From NCBI GenBank assembly GCA_963662175.1, contig OY759217.1:19222562-19286561 (forward strand): 64,000 bases of DNA. Direction: 5' to 3'. Of this stretch, positions 57,801-63,317 are shown one piece after another. The notes under the pieces were generated by a model. It was not told the DNA's origin. It ran no database searches and saw only the letters and a program-made list of their open reading frames with translations. Source of the stretch: Aradus depressus (Eukaryota > Arthropoda > Insecta > Hemiptera > Aradidae). Each line of letters begins with the position of its first letter. The stretch's first letter is position 1. Position numbers and translations under genes: made by a program.

Positions 57801-60800
57801 ATTTGCGAAGCATAAATTCATGAATGAAAGACTCTTAAGAATAAATACAAAAAAATTCAAAAAGAAACGAAACAATAAAATAAAATATCAATAAGGTCTA
57901 AGTAAAAAAAGAAAACAATTAAAATGGTGCTACTATAAGTGGAGAAAAACTGTACAATAATAAAAATAAAATGGTGCTACTATACTTAAGTGGAGAAAAA
58001 CTGTACAATAATAAAAATAAAATGGTGCTACTATAAGTGGAGAAAAACTGTACAATAATAAAAATAAAATGGTGCTACTATAAGTGGAGAAAAACTGTAC
58101 GATAATAATAAAAATAAAATGGTGCTACTATAAGTGGAGAAAAACTGTACAATAATAAAAATAAAATGGTGCTACTATAAGTGGAGAAAAACTGTACAAT
58201 AATAAAAATAAAATGGTGCTACTATAAGTGGAGAAAAACTGTACGATAATAATAAAAATAAAATGGTGCTACTATAAGTGGAGAAAAACTGTACAATAAT
58301 AAAAATAAAATGGTGCTACTATAAGTGGAGAAAAACTGTACAATAATAAAAATAAAATGGTGCTACTATAAGTGGAGAAAAACTGTACGATAATAATAAA
58401 AATACAATGGTGCTACTATAAGTGGAGAAAAACTGTACGATAATAATAAAAATAAAATGGTGCTACTATAAGTGGAGAAAAACTGTACAATAATAAAAAT
58501 AAAATGGTGCTACTATAAGTGGAGAAAAACTGTACAATAATAAAAATAAAATGGTGCTACTATAAGTGGAGAAAAACTGTACAATAATAAAAATAAAATG
58601 GTGCTACTATAAGTGGAGAAAAACTGTACAATAATAAAAATAAAAATTGAAAATAAGATAATTAAGAGGAAAATAAACGATAATAAATTTATCTATAAAC
58701 ATATAATGACAAAAATTAATTTAAGAAAAACTGATGTATGTATGCGATAAGAATATATAATCATAAAAAATGAATAAAAAATAATATAAATAGAGAGAAA
58801 ATAAGAATGTATGTTGAAATGTTGGAAAAAACATAGAAAGAGGAATGAAATATGAAGAGGATTGTTTATGGAAGAGGGATTGGAACCGAGAGGGTTTGAA
58901 GAAAGCCATGGAAAGAGAGTGACGGATATGGGGAGGCAGGGAGTTCCAGAAAGAGGGGGCTTGAACAAGGAACGAGTTGTGGAAGGCAGAGGAGCCATGG
59001 GAGGGGATGAAGAGGTCTATGGTGGACGGAGGACTTTGGATAAAGATAGGTAGTAGGTTTCTTTGGATCTGGAAGATGAACTTAGGTAGTCTCGACGTTA
59101 GGAGAGTTGGAGGCATTTCAACTTGAAGTAGGATGAGATGTGAGCTTCGCTAAGGACATCGAAAACTAATGCAACGCGAGAACTCACCAGATACCGATCG
59201 CTTGCGGAAAGACAAATATAATATTATTTTCTATTTCACTACTAGGTTAGATTAGGTAAGGTTTTATGAAATAATAAAACTAAGATATATTTGTTATTAT
59301 TACTCATGCCCGGGCTTTCACAAAGAGGTCATGTCGCCTACTACCAGAGCGCTCCTTCATCACTCTAGTGGACATGAGCCCGACTCTACTGTGGGAGTCC
59401 TAAATTTTGCCTACCCTAAATTTTTATTCACCTAGGGTAGGGGTCTTTAACGAGTACCTGACATCGTACAGGCTCGGGACCATCGCTTAACGTCCCATCC
59501 GAAGGATGGCGTGCTTATGTTTATTTTACCTCCCAGATAAAATAAACTAAGGGCTTCACGACTATAAATGAAATATGAGCCGTTTAGTTTCAAAACAAGC
59601 TACATCCACTTCTCATCAAAATGACTTTTTTTAAATCTTATTAATCTATTTTATATTCTACATGTGTCCAGTAACTTATTTTATTTCAAAACCAGCTACA
59701 TCATGTAGAAATCAAATTGTAAAGTTCCTGTTTAGTTTCAAAACTAGACAAATACATCACCTGTTGGTATTACTCTAACAAAATAAATAAAAACAAAAAA
59801 CTTGTTTGACCTTTATTTTTTATAAAATTATTTTTAGGATTAAAAGTTTAAATTTGAAGTAATTTTGTAGTGTGTGTGCGTTTGAATTTGAATTGATTTT
59901 GTTTTGATAACCGCCGCACAGAAGTTTATCCGTATCAAAGCATTTGCAAACATGAAGTACAATTAATGATATTGTTCAAACCATTAACATTAAAACAAGA
60001 GTTCAGATCTCAAATAAGAAAATGAGGAGTGTACTTTTATAAGGAAAACATTTCGGGGAAAATTGGCAGACTAACAAATCGCTAAGTTTTACAAACAATT
60101 TGCCAATTATGAGGATTCCTTGAATGTTAATATTGACAAGAATGATGAACAACAAACAAAATGAGAGTAATGAATGATTTAATTGTTTGAACATTACAAA
60201 AACTTATAAGTATTTAGCAAAAAAAAGTATGTAATGTATAACTAATTATTGTAAATGTCAATGTATAATTAATTATTAGAACAATTATCAATGTAGTAAT
60301 GAATATAATAAATATTTTCTTTATTACATTGATTAATTTTCTTCTCTTTTCCTTTCCTAAAAATCTTGGTCCTAAAATTTTGGTATAACGTATTGTGAGG
60401 GGAATGAGGGCTACGTAGCAAGTTTCAGCCTTCTATCTCTATCTCAATTAGAAGTGACTGAAAGGTGACCGGAAGATTTGACGTCACCAAACCGAAACAT
60501 CAAAGATATAAAAACATCATATGACATGCTCAGTAGGAGAATACTTTCTTAAAAAATAATATGAAATGAAAGATACGGAAAACACACAAAACCAATATTA
60601 CATACATATCTTTTATCCGGCAAATGTATTGCATGATTTTGAAAACAATCTTGTTCGAAAATCCACTTTCTGATAAAACAAACCACCAAGTAGAAGCGAA
60701 AAAAGAGTTTCATAGCCGACAAAATAAATTAAATCTATTCCAGTTTCGGCAAACCGGCTAGTTCACAGCTCAGTATGCTACACATTTTTTATTTATTTAT

Positions 60801-61899
60801 GTATTTAGGTATTTTTTCCTCTTATTTATTTTTCTGGTACTACTATTCATTCTAAAAAATATTATGATCCTGCAAATAAAGTTTGATATTTCATTTAAAC
60901 ATTAAATATTTTTTGTTTATTTTATTTATTTTTTATAATTTTTATTTTTTGGTTCGTTCATTAATGCAAACAATTTGTAAGTTGATATAGAAAATAAAAC
61001 TTTTTGAAATCTTCCAGATAAGTAACTAAAGACATTCAACCACTTATACGAACGTATAGAAACGCAAAATAATTAATTACACACCAATCCGGAGGTTCAC
61101 AACCTGTTCCGTTTTTAGTCTCTGTTTTCCATCGTCCTCCTATTTTTATGACAATCCTTCTTCGTACGTCCTCACTTTCCACTACTACATACTTTTGGTT
61201 AGATTCAATGCTAGAGTTCTCGGGCTCCTCAGACACATTATTCTTAGCTGAGATTATTTCCTCTTCTATAAATTGTCTTAAAATTAATTCATTTAAGTTC
61301 TGTTTATAAACAGGGGAGGACGCCCAAACTTTAGTAACAATATCAATATTTTAGTGAGAAGTTTTTAGTTAATTATTATGACTCATGCCCGGGCTTTAAC
61401 AACTAGGTCATAACGTCTACTACTAGAGCGCTCTTTCGTCACTGGTGGACATGAGGCCGGCTCTACTATGGGAGTTTTAAATTGTGTACAGGCTCGGGAC
61501 CATCGCTTAATATCCCTTCCGAAGGACGGTGTGCTTAAGTTTATTTTACTTCCCAGATAAAATAAACTAAGGCCTTCGCTTGGGTTTCGAACCCGCGATT
61601 TTGAGCTTAGTGAGCAAGCACGCACAGAGCCACCGGCGCCCCCTTATAATACCCTTAACAATAACAATTAAAGAAAAAGTCGTCGGTGAATCACCTGATG
61701 ACATTATCTTTCAATATCAACATACCAGTGGTATTGAGACTAAAGTCTGCGTAATCGGGGTAGGCGGAGTAGTAGTCCTCATCGTCAAGAGAAGCGTTGG
61801 TGGCAGGGGTTGTGGCGTTGAGGGAGGCTGTGGGTTGAGGCACCAGGGAGGGAGCAGGCGCTGAGCTGAGGGGCACCGGCGTCTCTGTCACCCACCCTC
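34452..61899 (-). CDS. family-B (adhesion-type) G-protein-coupled receptor, 5'-partial
   Basis: Seven exons on the minus strand (61726-61899, 51202-51344, 50968-51126, 41821-42000, 39581-39691, 36505-36696, 34452-34643) join in phase with GT-AG sites. They give about 380 residues: an extracellular Pro/Thr/Ser-rich stalk with three N-glycosylation sequons, an acidic linker, seven hydrophobic helices, and an acidic cytoplasmic tail. The extracellular Cys pair (HCEMVAITLHY at TM3, RDYCWMS in loop 2) and the TM3 LHYLHLVASSWF pattern are typical of adhesion/secretin-class receptors. It acts at the plasma membrane; ligand unknown. No Cys-rich GPS cleavage motif precedes TM1 in the exons seen. The start and most of the ectodomain are off the right edge. 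Confidence 0.82.
34853..35331. mobile_element. 479-bp foldback element (giant hairpin)
   Basis: The left arm (34853-35079) and right arm (35105-35331) are nearly perfect reverse complements, about 225 bp each, with a spacer of about 25 bp centred on CACTCCCATGTGGGCT. Ends are CGGTGATTACGAACAAATTC and its complement, flanked by TA on both sides, as for Tc1/mariner-derived MITEs. A worn second copy of the right end follows at 35337-35385. Reading frames inside are not genes. Confidence 0.8.
35516..35572. repeat. 20-bp short tandem repeat
   Basis: ATTCGTCTACATCAATAATG repeated 2.7 times at the edge of the mariner relic. Confidence 0.8.
35585..36358 (-). pseudogene. mariner transposase, internally deleted copy
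   Basis: Minus strand. The right end (36331-36358) is the 5' terminal repeat CGAGGTGTGTTCAAAAAGTA followed by ACGGG, next to TA. The N-terminal piece reads KVLEMLSIAFGESAMSKTRV and YEWYK (helix-turn-helix). The C-terminal piece in another frame reads LLHHDNAPAHTSLLVREF and PPYSPDMAPCDFFLF, holding the second and third catalytic Asp of the DD34D triad, then LKGRRFSSIDEIK and WKKPWHKCI. The middle, with the first catalytic Asp, is gone, and the left terminal repeat is not found. Lies in the GPCR 3'-most intron, same strand. Confidence 0.85.
36505..36696 (-). CDS. GPCR exon: intracellular loop 3, TM6 and TM7
   Basis: 64 codons, phase 0 at both ends, between a TTTTAG acceptor and a GTAAGT donor. 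The charged loop ATKVEDGDPKSLR precedes TM6 (VAASLLPLFAVSWFLGVIAL, with the family-like P-x-F-x-x-[ST]-W-x-x-G) and TM7 (SGSLIFPLLFLISHAFL). Confidence 0.85.
36734..36977 (+). mobile_element. SINE family A, copy with complete tRNA head
   Basis: Starts GAGGGCGCCAGTAGCTCAAT (box A), then box B GGGTTCGAAACCCC, then TTATTTTATCTGGAAGGTAA and the common body. It is 3' truncated after GGACTCCCACAGTA. The tRNA-like head is not a working tRNA: the anticodon arm does not pair well. Confidence 0.82.
36980..38710. other. GPCR intron: no gene, small repeat fragments
   Basis: A T-run at 37090-37113. A 35-bp SINE A fragment at about 37415-37450 (AACGTCCCATCCGAAGGAGG). 38340-38710 holds two copies of a dispersed repeat (AACCCCAATAACTGCCGATG at 38500 and 38640). 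Frames at 37749-38012 and 38097-38372 lack recognisable features. Confidence 0.4.
38712..39385. repeat. 93-bp tandem array, seven copies
   Basis: Unit GTTTACTTGCCTTCTCAAGC, then TATGTATACTTGAATTTGTA, then GACTCTCTGTAAAGAAATAA, period 91-94 bp. Copies drift by a few bases, and the last ones are most diverged. Open frames on both strands follow the repeat and are not genes. Confidence 0.9.
39581..39691 (-). CDS. GPCR exon: extracellular loop 2 and TM5
   Basis: 37 codons, phase 0 at both ends, bounded by TTGCAG and GTAAGT. EEPGYEYRDYCWMSAERG contains the C-W of loop 2 that pairs with the TM3 Cys. TM5 begins MLFSFMAPLSILMI and continues in the next exon (VNTGLSVGGLR). Confidence 0.85.
39865..40437 (+). 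pseudogene. Jockey-like LINE, ORF2 C-terminus, 3' UTR and poly(A)
   Basis: Plus-strand frame reads NIKRIQAFQSKTLRPIT, stop, CPPYINNRTLHNDLMIHTV, and later RRLKRRWEP. This is the end of Jockey-group ORF2: [NS]-I-x-x-I-Q-x-[FL]-Q-x-K-x-LR-x-I-x-x-x-PxY-[VI]-x-N, then the D-L-x-I block. Two in-frame stops disable it. The 3' UTR ends in AATAAAAG plus an A-run at 40422-40437. 5' truncated, opposite to the GPCR. Confidence 0.65.
40940..41285 (+). mobile_element. Penelope-like 3' terminus with a degenerate hammerhead core
   Basis: GGCC (41168-41171), CTGAAGA, stem II GAAAA/TTTTC, GAAA (41197-41200), then CTTT and GGCC (41205-41208). So stem I (GGCC/GGCC) and stem II form, but stem III is nearly absent. 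Probably inactive. Upstream sequence is AT-rich without a readable ORF. Confidence 0.4.
41426..41682. repeat. 47-48-bp tandem array, about 5.3 copies
   Basis: Unit AATAGTGACATGGTTTTAAT, then GATTGGTAGCAAGTGTGGTA, then GATTATTT. A 16-residue periodic peptide frame is a by-product of the 48-bp period. Confidence 0.9.
41821..42000 (-). CDS. GPCR exon: TM3 and TM4
   Basis: 60 codons, phase 0 at both ends, between TTGCAG and GTAAAA. It contains the TM3 Cys (RRHCEMVAITLHYLHLVASS), LYLYRKL at the cytoplasmic end of TM3, then TM4 LPLHFLAAWGLPAAIVYV continuing into the next exon. Confidence 0.85.
42645..42772. repeat. left copy of a 128-bp direct repeat flanking a SINE
   Basis: Starts TTTAGAAAAAATATATATAT and ends GGTTCTGCTAGT. 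It differs from 43118-43245 at about two positions (CATTCCACAATG versus CATTTCGCAATG). Confidence 0.9.
42773..43117 (-). mobile_element. SINE family A, full-length copy
   Basis: The best full copy: minus-strand head GAGGGCGCCGGTAGCTCAGT with box A, box B GGGTTCGAAACCC, body and 3' end CATGAGTCATAAAACC plus TAACCTAA. It is 345 bp, exactly between the two 128-bp direct repeats. It has family-typical Pol III signals, no coding capacity, and a tail without poly(A). Confidence 0.88.
43118..43245. repeat. right copy of the 128-bp direct repeat flanking a SINE
   Basis: Counterpart of 42645-42772, same length and orientation. Confidence 0.9.
43490..43740 (+). mobile_element. SINE family A, diverged copy
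   Basis: Worn box A region, GCTTGCCTACTGAGCTCAAG, box B GATTCGAAACCC, then the body with a deletion (CCGTCC to CCCAGGTGAA). Ends at CATAGTTAAAGCCCGAGCA. Confidence 0.72.
43902..44138. mobile_element. inverted pair of Penelope 3' termini, each with a hammerhead-like core
   Basis: The arms at 43902-44009 and 44031-44138 are nearly perfect reverse complements, separated by a spacer of about 20 bp. Each arm holds, reading outward, CTGAGGA, U, GGTA-GAAA-TACC stem II, GAAA, palindromic GTAC, TC, then a 3' tail containing GAAATTAGACAATATCATAA and AATAAA-like text. The same tail is present at 44761-44850, so it is one family. Confidence 0.6.
44260..45066 (-). pseudogene. LINE ORF2 C-terminal fragment with a 181-bp tandem triplication
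   Basis: Minus-strand frames read RSLLEYCCVIDSLQNVQRKF, LHSLSSRRYLYDLLLLY, and LVNSLLHSPALLELIRRN. These are the post-RT end of a CR1/Jockey-type ORF2: R-x-x-LEY-x-x-x-[VI]-x-[SD]-x-x-x-x-x-x-QRKFL, then RR-x-x-[DY]-L-x-L-[LY]-[KY]. A unit of about 181 bp containing AGATCATAAAGATACCTTCT occurs at about 44468, 44649 and 44938. The third spacing is enlarged by the 90-bp insertion at 44761. Related copies, opposite orientation, lie at 63600-64000. Confidence 0.6.
44761..44850 (-). mobile_element. 90-bp 5'-truncated Penelope-like insertion with 12-bp target duplication
   Basis: The insert is flanked by AAGAAACTTACG at 44749-44760 and 44851-44862. On the minus strand it starts CCGAAACCGGTACACATTTA, i.e. 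inside the hammerhead (GAAA, stem III ACCGGT), and continues through GGAATTAGACAATATAAGTG to TTTTATTTTATT. It is a minimal 3' end of the same family as 43902-44138. Confidence 0.75.
45240..45700. other. GPCR intron, no feature recognised
   Basis: AT-rich, apart from a GC-richer segment at 45500-45665 of unknown origin. Confidence 0.35.
45706..45798. repeat. (TA)n microsatellite with TAA interruptions
   Basis: Roughly 90 bp of TA units, abutting the 3' end of the LINE fragment at 45800. It probably grew from that element's terminal simple repeat. Confidence 0.9.
45800..46490 (-). pseudogene. LINE 3' end with RNase H, copy 1
   Basis: Minus strand: RNase H pieces ILSDSQAALQALASA, then WVPGNEEADRLAKEG (the HSGI-type segment deleted). 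A C-terminal domain follows: LKRNELRQLTGVLIGH, CPFNRHLHTVGVKDN, then the zinc-like CDRCGEEDETAAHFLGIC. A stop after ALASA and the RNase H deletion kill it. The 3' UTR runs to 45800. About 90% identical to the copy at 55122-55860. RNase H points to the I/R1/LOA side of LINEs. Confidence 0.72.
46500..47005. other. GPCR intron, no feature recognised
   Basis: No long frame or repeat match. 46850-46960 is GC-richer, with CT-rich text of unknown nature. Confidence 0.35.
47010..47900 (-). pseudogene. decayed mariner-family transposase, second copy
   Basis: Minus strand, broken by many stops and shifts. Readable blocks: DTVKSAPDKSTSQL then VNRHLNNIG-like (second helix-turn-helix), VPHELTP-like, a degenerate YCERKASIL, and NARLHTSNLNQHKIQELLA, then ELLLHPVYYHLI. 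The order and the DNARPHTS...HP-x-YS-[PS]-DL-type pattern are those of mariner DD34D enzymes. The left end GAGGTACGTCAAAAAAATG may be its terminal repeat. Older than the copy at 35585-36358 and not the same subfamily. Confidence 0.62.
48100..48288 (-). CDS. candidate orphan exon, hydrophobic protein of unknown family
   Basis: The minus-strand interval is bounded by a good acceptor (polypyrimidine, CTACAG) and the consensus donor GTGAGT. Length is 189 bases, open throughout in one frame: SNISIEVGSYNLIDCI, then LLLVILILYTQFTGCIMVMA, YSAERTMFIVQPLSLIE and STFIICIIIR. It has two probable membrane segments. It does not fit between GPCR exons, whose phases already join. I do not recognise the family; a chemoreceptor-like fragment is one possibility. 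No neighbouring exon was found. Confidence 0.3.
48970..49175 (-). repeat. fragment of a C/G-run-bearing interspersed repeat
   Basis: The minus strand begins CAGGGGCGTAGCCAGGATTT, followed by a 14-G run and purine-rich text. That start is common at the ends of interspersed elements in animal genomes. No second terminus was found, so the class is not assigned. Confidence 0.35.
49500..50797. repeat. 213-bp tandem array, about six copies
   Basis: The landmark TCGTCGTCACGATAAATTGT recurs at 49668 (one mismatch), 49881, 50094, 50307, 50520 and 50733, exactly 213 bp apart. The unit is mostly TATATT-type text plus a unique 60-bp core with GAGAGAGCAAAACAATGTTA. Later copies are almost identical; the first is more diverged. 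Lies in the GPCR intron 3' of the TM1-TM2 exon. Confidence 0.93.
50861..50917. repeat. 18-bp tandem repeat, three copies
   Basis: TATAGTACTAGCTGTTGT three times, 50 bp from the end of the TM1-TM2 exon. Confidence 0.92.
50968..51126 (-). CDS. GPCR exon: TM1 and TM2
   Basis: 53 codons, phase 0 at both ends. TM1 is VVIVGAVIGLVAQLLTLIGG, followed by a basic loop (LRRVRSRDP). TM2 is SILIIINAELALCLSSLVFM; the N-x-x-L-A-L pattern is usual for TM2 of family B receptors. Confidence 0.82.
51202..51344 (-). CDS. GPCR exon: acidic linker before TM1
   Basis: A TGTGCAG acceptor after a T-run and a GTAAAC donor. Completing the G from the previous exon gives DNSEKSPELVLPDDS, then DTDLHDHDLIDSVMYIYFGG and ends PPARQ in phase 0. 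It lacks the C-x-W/HLT-x-[FL] pattern of a GPS. Confidence 0.75.
51845..52010 (+). repeat. dispersed repeat A, copy 3
   Basis: Same blocks as 15485-15600: CTTCCCCA, AATTAATCAATTAAATTTTC, AACCAGTCGACC, GACTTACATAAGGACTCCTA. It is cut on the right by the Harbinger element at 52015. Confidence 0.6.
52015..52722. mobile_element. PIF/Harbinger deletion derivative with TTA duplication
   Basis: Terminal repeats of about 31 bp (GGCCCCATTCACACGAGTGA, continuing ACTTTTGTCAC, versus the right-end complement GGCCTCATTCAGACGAGTGA) are flanked by TTA at 52012-52014 and 52723-52725. The interior holds only the N-terminal part of the nuclease. It lies in the GPCR stalk-linker intron. Confidence 0.88.
52295..52594 (-). 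pseudogene. Harbinger nuclease, N-terminal fragment
   Basis: 99 residues starting MDVVEVAAICALV. It contains the HARBI1-type region: CVHPIFCERFLKGKF, LHEKLKGYPNKFFGYYRMSL, ESFDSLLNLL, QDTNMRQSIPPQERLAVTLR. These precede the catalytic DDE core in complete proteins (about 350-400 residues). The core is deleted, so no activity is possible. Confidence 0.8.
52740..53160. repeat. dispersed repeat with a G-run
   Basis: Contains CTCCTGATAAAATGAATGTA then CGACACGAAATTCGATGCG, echoing 17.1, 20.5, 33.5, 38.4 and 38.6 kb, and a 13-G run at 53105. Frames on the minus strand over it are not genes. Confidence 0.45.
53272..54211 (+). mobile_element. non-autonomous hAT element with 8-bp target duplication
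   Basis: Termini CAGGGCCCCCACAT and (complement of the right end) CAGGCCCCCCACAT are flanked by AGTAGAAG at 53264-53271 and 54212-54219. Eight-bp duplications and C-A-G-G ends are the hAT signature. At 940 bp it has lost most of the transposase but keeps the C-terminal coding tail at 53758-53877. Confidence 0.9.
53758..53877 (+). pseudogene. hAT transposase C-terminal tail (39 codons)
   Basis: Reads MTQERLNSLGVLAIEHRLAS, then SFDFSDVIVKFSMIKARKM and stop. This is the extreme C-terminus of hAT/ZBED/ZMYM-like transposases: [ST]-M-[ST]-QERL-x-x-L-x-x-L-[AS]-IE, then a D-[FY]-x-x-[VI]-I-x-x-F segment. The frame is open a few residues upstream (QRSS) before diverging. It is a deletion remnant, not a working protein. 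Confidence 0.78.
54230..55045. other. GPCR intron, probable Penelope-like 3' UTR on the right
   Basis: 54300-54540 has no match inside the window. From about 54600 the text is T-rich and leads into the hammerhead-like motif at 55046. No readable ORF. Confidence 0.35.
55046..55091 (+). ncRNA. hammerhead-ribozyme-like motif (type I)
   Basis: ACCA (55048-55051), CTGATGA (55052-55058, the full consensus core), extra U, stem II GAAGC/GCGTC with a TGTT loop and one mismatch, GAAA (55074-55077), palindromic ACCGGT (55078-55083), TC (55084-55085) and TGGT (55086-55089) closing stem I. The palindromic stem III without a loop suits dimeric folding. Followed by AAATAAAACAG, the element 3' end, which then abuts an inverted LINE fragment at 55122. 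Confidence 0.6.
55122..55860 (-). pseudogene. LINE 3' end with RNase H, copy 2
   Basis: Close relative of 45800-46490. Minus strand: EHSGIQGNEEADRLAKE (RNase H end, here complete), then MERTCREKTTCRQSKMF, LKRNELRQLTGHGPLNRHLH, and CDKCREEDETAAHFLCIC. A four-residue deletion (VLI) before GHGPLNR and a 1-codon insertion near the end distinguish it from copy 1. 5' truncated near 55860, dead. Confidence 0.72.
55865..56573. other. GPCR intron, no gene recognised
   Basis: Contains (AAT)n at 55935-55955 and purine-rich text at 56000-56110. Nothing assignable. Confidence 0.35.
56574..57735 (+). mobile_element. Harbinger-like element, second family, with terminal inverted repeats
   Basis: The left end GGGTACTCACACTCTTTCAA and the right-end complement GGGTACTCACAATCTTTCAA extend to about 35 bp of inverted repeat. 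A subterminal motif AGTAGCATGTTACT and its inverted copies recur several times near both ends, as in transposase-binding sites. Flanking triplets do not give a clear duplication. It carries the truncated nuclease at 56868. Confidence 0.75.
56868..57374 (+). pseudogene. Harbinger-like nuclease, N-terminal half
   Basis: 168 codons. An acidic N-terminal helix (CESLEAEIEEIEDCLEKL) precedes LPNLDEMRFNTILRVNRLQF, ILDEIKSDPVF, and MPVELQLAIVLYRLGCSGEG, then ATKIML. This is the pre-catalytic region of DDE_Tnp_4 (HARBI1-type) nucleases, where [FY]-R-[MV]-x-x-x-x-F-x-x-[IL] and a QL-A-[IV]-x-L-x-x-L-x-x-x-G follow each other. After ATKIML the frame changes to unrelated hydrophobic residues, so the catalytic domain is deleted. 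Confidence 0.7.
57923..58645. repeat. 47-52-bp tandem array, about 15 copies
   Basis: Unit AATGGTGCTACTATAAGTGG, then AGAAAAACTGTACAATAATA, then AAAATAA. Length variants arise from AATAAT insertions (ACGATAATAATAAA). It starts right at the 3' side of the LINE fragment at 58650-59140, so it may have grown from that element's tail. Confidence 0.92.
58650..59140 (-). pseudogene. LINE ORF2 extreme C-terminus and 3' UTR
   Basis: Minus-strand frame (to 58721) includes FIPSHGSSAFHNSFLVQAPS, then FWNSLPPHIRHSLSMAFFK and FQSLFH. This is the terminal signature of many LINE ORF2 proteins: [RF]-x-x-[AP]-x-x-WN-[SA]-LP-x-x-[IL]-R-x-x-x-[ST]-x-x-x-FK-x-x-[LF]. The upstream RT is missing. Confidence 0.6.
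59247..59556 (-). mobile_element. SINE family A copy with an internal 40-bp insertion
   Basis: Complete body from TTTTACCTCCCAGATAAAAT leftwards to CTCATGCCCGGG. About 40 bp of AT-rich sequence separate the CATGCCC block from the terminal TTATGAAA. The tRNA head is missing. Confidence 0.8.
59560..61378. other. GPCR intron, no gene recognised
   Basis: AT-rich throughout. Short frames at 60003-60194 and 61036-61236 lack homology. The latter (IVIKIGGRWKTETKNG) has no splice support. Confidence 0.4.
61379..61646 (-). mobile_element. SINE family A copy with tRNA head and internal deletion
   Basis: Minus strand starts GGGCGCCGGTGGCTCTGTGC, box B GGGTTCGAAACCC, body, then a deletion removing the AATTTAGGGTAGGCAA block. 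Ends at CCCGGGCATGAGTCA. An 80-codon frame inside is not a gene. Confidence 0.82.
61726..61899 (-). CDS. GPCR exon: glycosylated stalk
   Basis: A TTTGCAG acceptor and a GTATGT donor bound 174 bases. It enters with two bases of a codon (GA) and leaves with one (G). It encodes GGWVTETPVPLSSAPAPS, then NATT, NAS and NTT sequons and a Tyr/Asp-rich patch (DDEDYYSAYPDYADF) that could be tyrosine-sulphated. Upstream exons are outside the window. Confidence 0.75.
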
Positions 61900-61959
61900 C
61901 TGCAAAACGATAATAACAAAAGATTATTAATCCCGGATAGTGAAATAAATACATGTTTG

Positions 61960-61983
61960 CCCCCCCCCCCCCCCCCCCCCCCC
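61960..61983. repeat. poly(C) run
   Basis: About 22 C in a row, 60 bp upstream (gene sense) of the acceptor of the GPCR stalk exon. On the minus strand this is a G-run. Confidence 0.9.
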
Positions 61984-61999
61984 ACAAAAAAAAAAGGGT

Positions 62000-62690
62000 G
62001 AGGGTGAGTTCTGAAGATTTGGATATATCCTGGTGGACTAGGGTTGGGATTTAGTCAGGGAGGACTGTCTGCTGGCCATGGATCAGGGAGGCCAGTTTCA
62101 TAGCTGGGGATCAGAGAGGGCTGTCTAATTGTCGGAGATCAGGGAACATTTTTTTTTTTTCGATTGGCCTCGGCAGACACCACACTAGCCATATGTGTTT
62201 GTTATTAAGTTATTTACTACATCCATGGCCCCGGGAGGGGATCTATCTATGAAATAAAACTCACTCCCGGACGGGATTCGAATCCGCAAACCATGGTGAG
62301 ACTATGCGACCAACGCCCTACGCCCTAGCCTGCATGGCCCCCTGATCAGGGAACATGGTCTTATGGCCGAGGATGAGGGAGGAGACTTATGGCCGAGGAT
62401 GAGGGAGGAGTGACATGACTGAGGATGAGGGAGGACTGACTTATGGCCGAGGATGAGGGAGGAGTGACATGGCTGAGGATGAGGGAGGACTGACTTATGG
62501 CCGAGGATGAGGGAGGAGTGACATGGCTGAGGATGAGGGAGGACTGACTTATGGCCGAGGATGAGGGAGGAGTGACTTATGGCCGTGGATGAGGGAGGAC
62601 TGACTATGGCCGAGGATGAGGGAGGACTGACTTATGGCTGGGGTTCAGGGAGGCTTGTCTGATGACCTTTCGTCCATGAAAGCTGCTGGG
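62000..62690. repeat. about 28-bp minisatellite, split by a SINE
   Basis: Units of GACTTATGGCCGAGGATGAG plus GGAGGACT, alternating with a variant GTGACATGGCTGAGG. The higher-order unit of about 55 bp is clear at 62390-62600. The left half (62000-62136) is more diverged. SINE B sits between. Confidence 0.85.
62150..62343 (-). mobile_element. tRNA-derived SINE family B with poly(A) and 13-bp duplication
   Basis: Minus strand: a tRNA-like head GGGCCATGCAGGCTAGGGCG, box B GGATTCGAATCCCGTC, body CCCCTCCCGGGGCCATGGAT, then a poly(A) tail (T-run at 62150-62160 on plus). GATCAGGGAACAT flanks it at 62137-62149 and 62344-62356. The tail marks it as mobilised by a poly(A)-type LINE, unlike family A. 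Confidence 0.88.
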
Positions 62691-62699
62691 TGAAAGCTA

Positions 62700-63315
62700 T
62701 GGTCTATACGTGTGAATTTATTTACTTTGATAAATTTATAACCGTTCAAATTGTTATTGTTGAGAATATTTGTTAAATAAATTCAGTGAGAAGGCAATTA
62801 AATAACATTCAAAGCGACATTGAAATAAAATGTCTAAAGAATAAAAAGTCCTTAAAAAGTGATTTAAGGAGATATGGTCCCCCAAAATAGTGGAATGGGA
62901 ATTGTAAGGATGTGTCAAAAAGACTGTTAAATTATTCAAAGTTGAGTTAGGAAAGTTGTTATCTAGTCGGTAGAGCGAGCCTCAAATGGTTCTTTCTCCA
63001 ACTCATTAGGATCTGCCTACTTACCAGACCACAACTACATAGTGACATCTAATTCTCACAATAAGCATACTCGTGGCTTACGGCATTAACCAACAGTGCC
63101 TATTGTTTCATTCATCCACCACTTTGCTTCTCTACTTTAGTCTTTGTTTGTGGGTTCAAAAATTTAACGTCATGGCAAATTTTACCAACTTAATTTTTCA
63201 TTTGCTTTGTTCTCATTTCCCTCAGGGGTAACAAACTGTGAATTGCAATTTGATTCTAGACTTGGGCAATGTTAATTCTTCATTATTTCTACTATGGTAG
63301 GTATTTTTGTCACAA
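62700..63315. other. no gene recognised
   Basis: AT-rich. Presumably still GPCR intron or upstream sequence. Confidence 0.35.
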
Positions 63316-63317
63316 CA

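Noticed and set aside
62262..62343. Possible tRNA gene (box B GGATTCGAATCC)
   Set aside because: Head of SINE B: followed by a SINE body, poly(A) and a target duplication.
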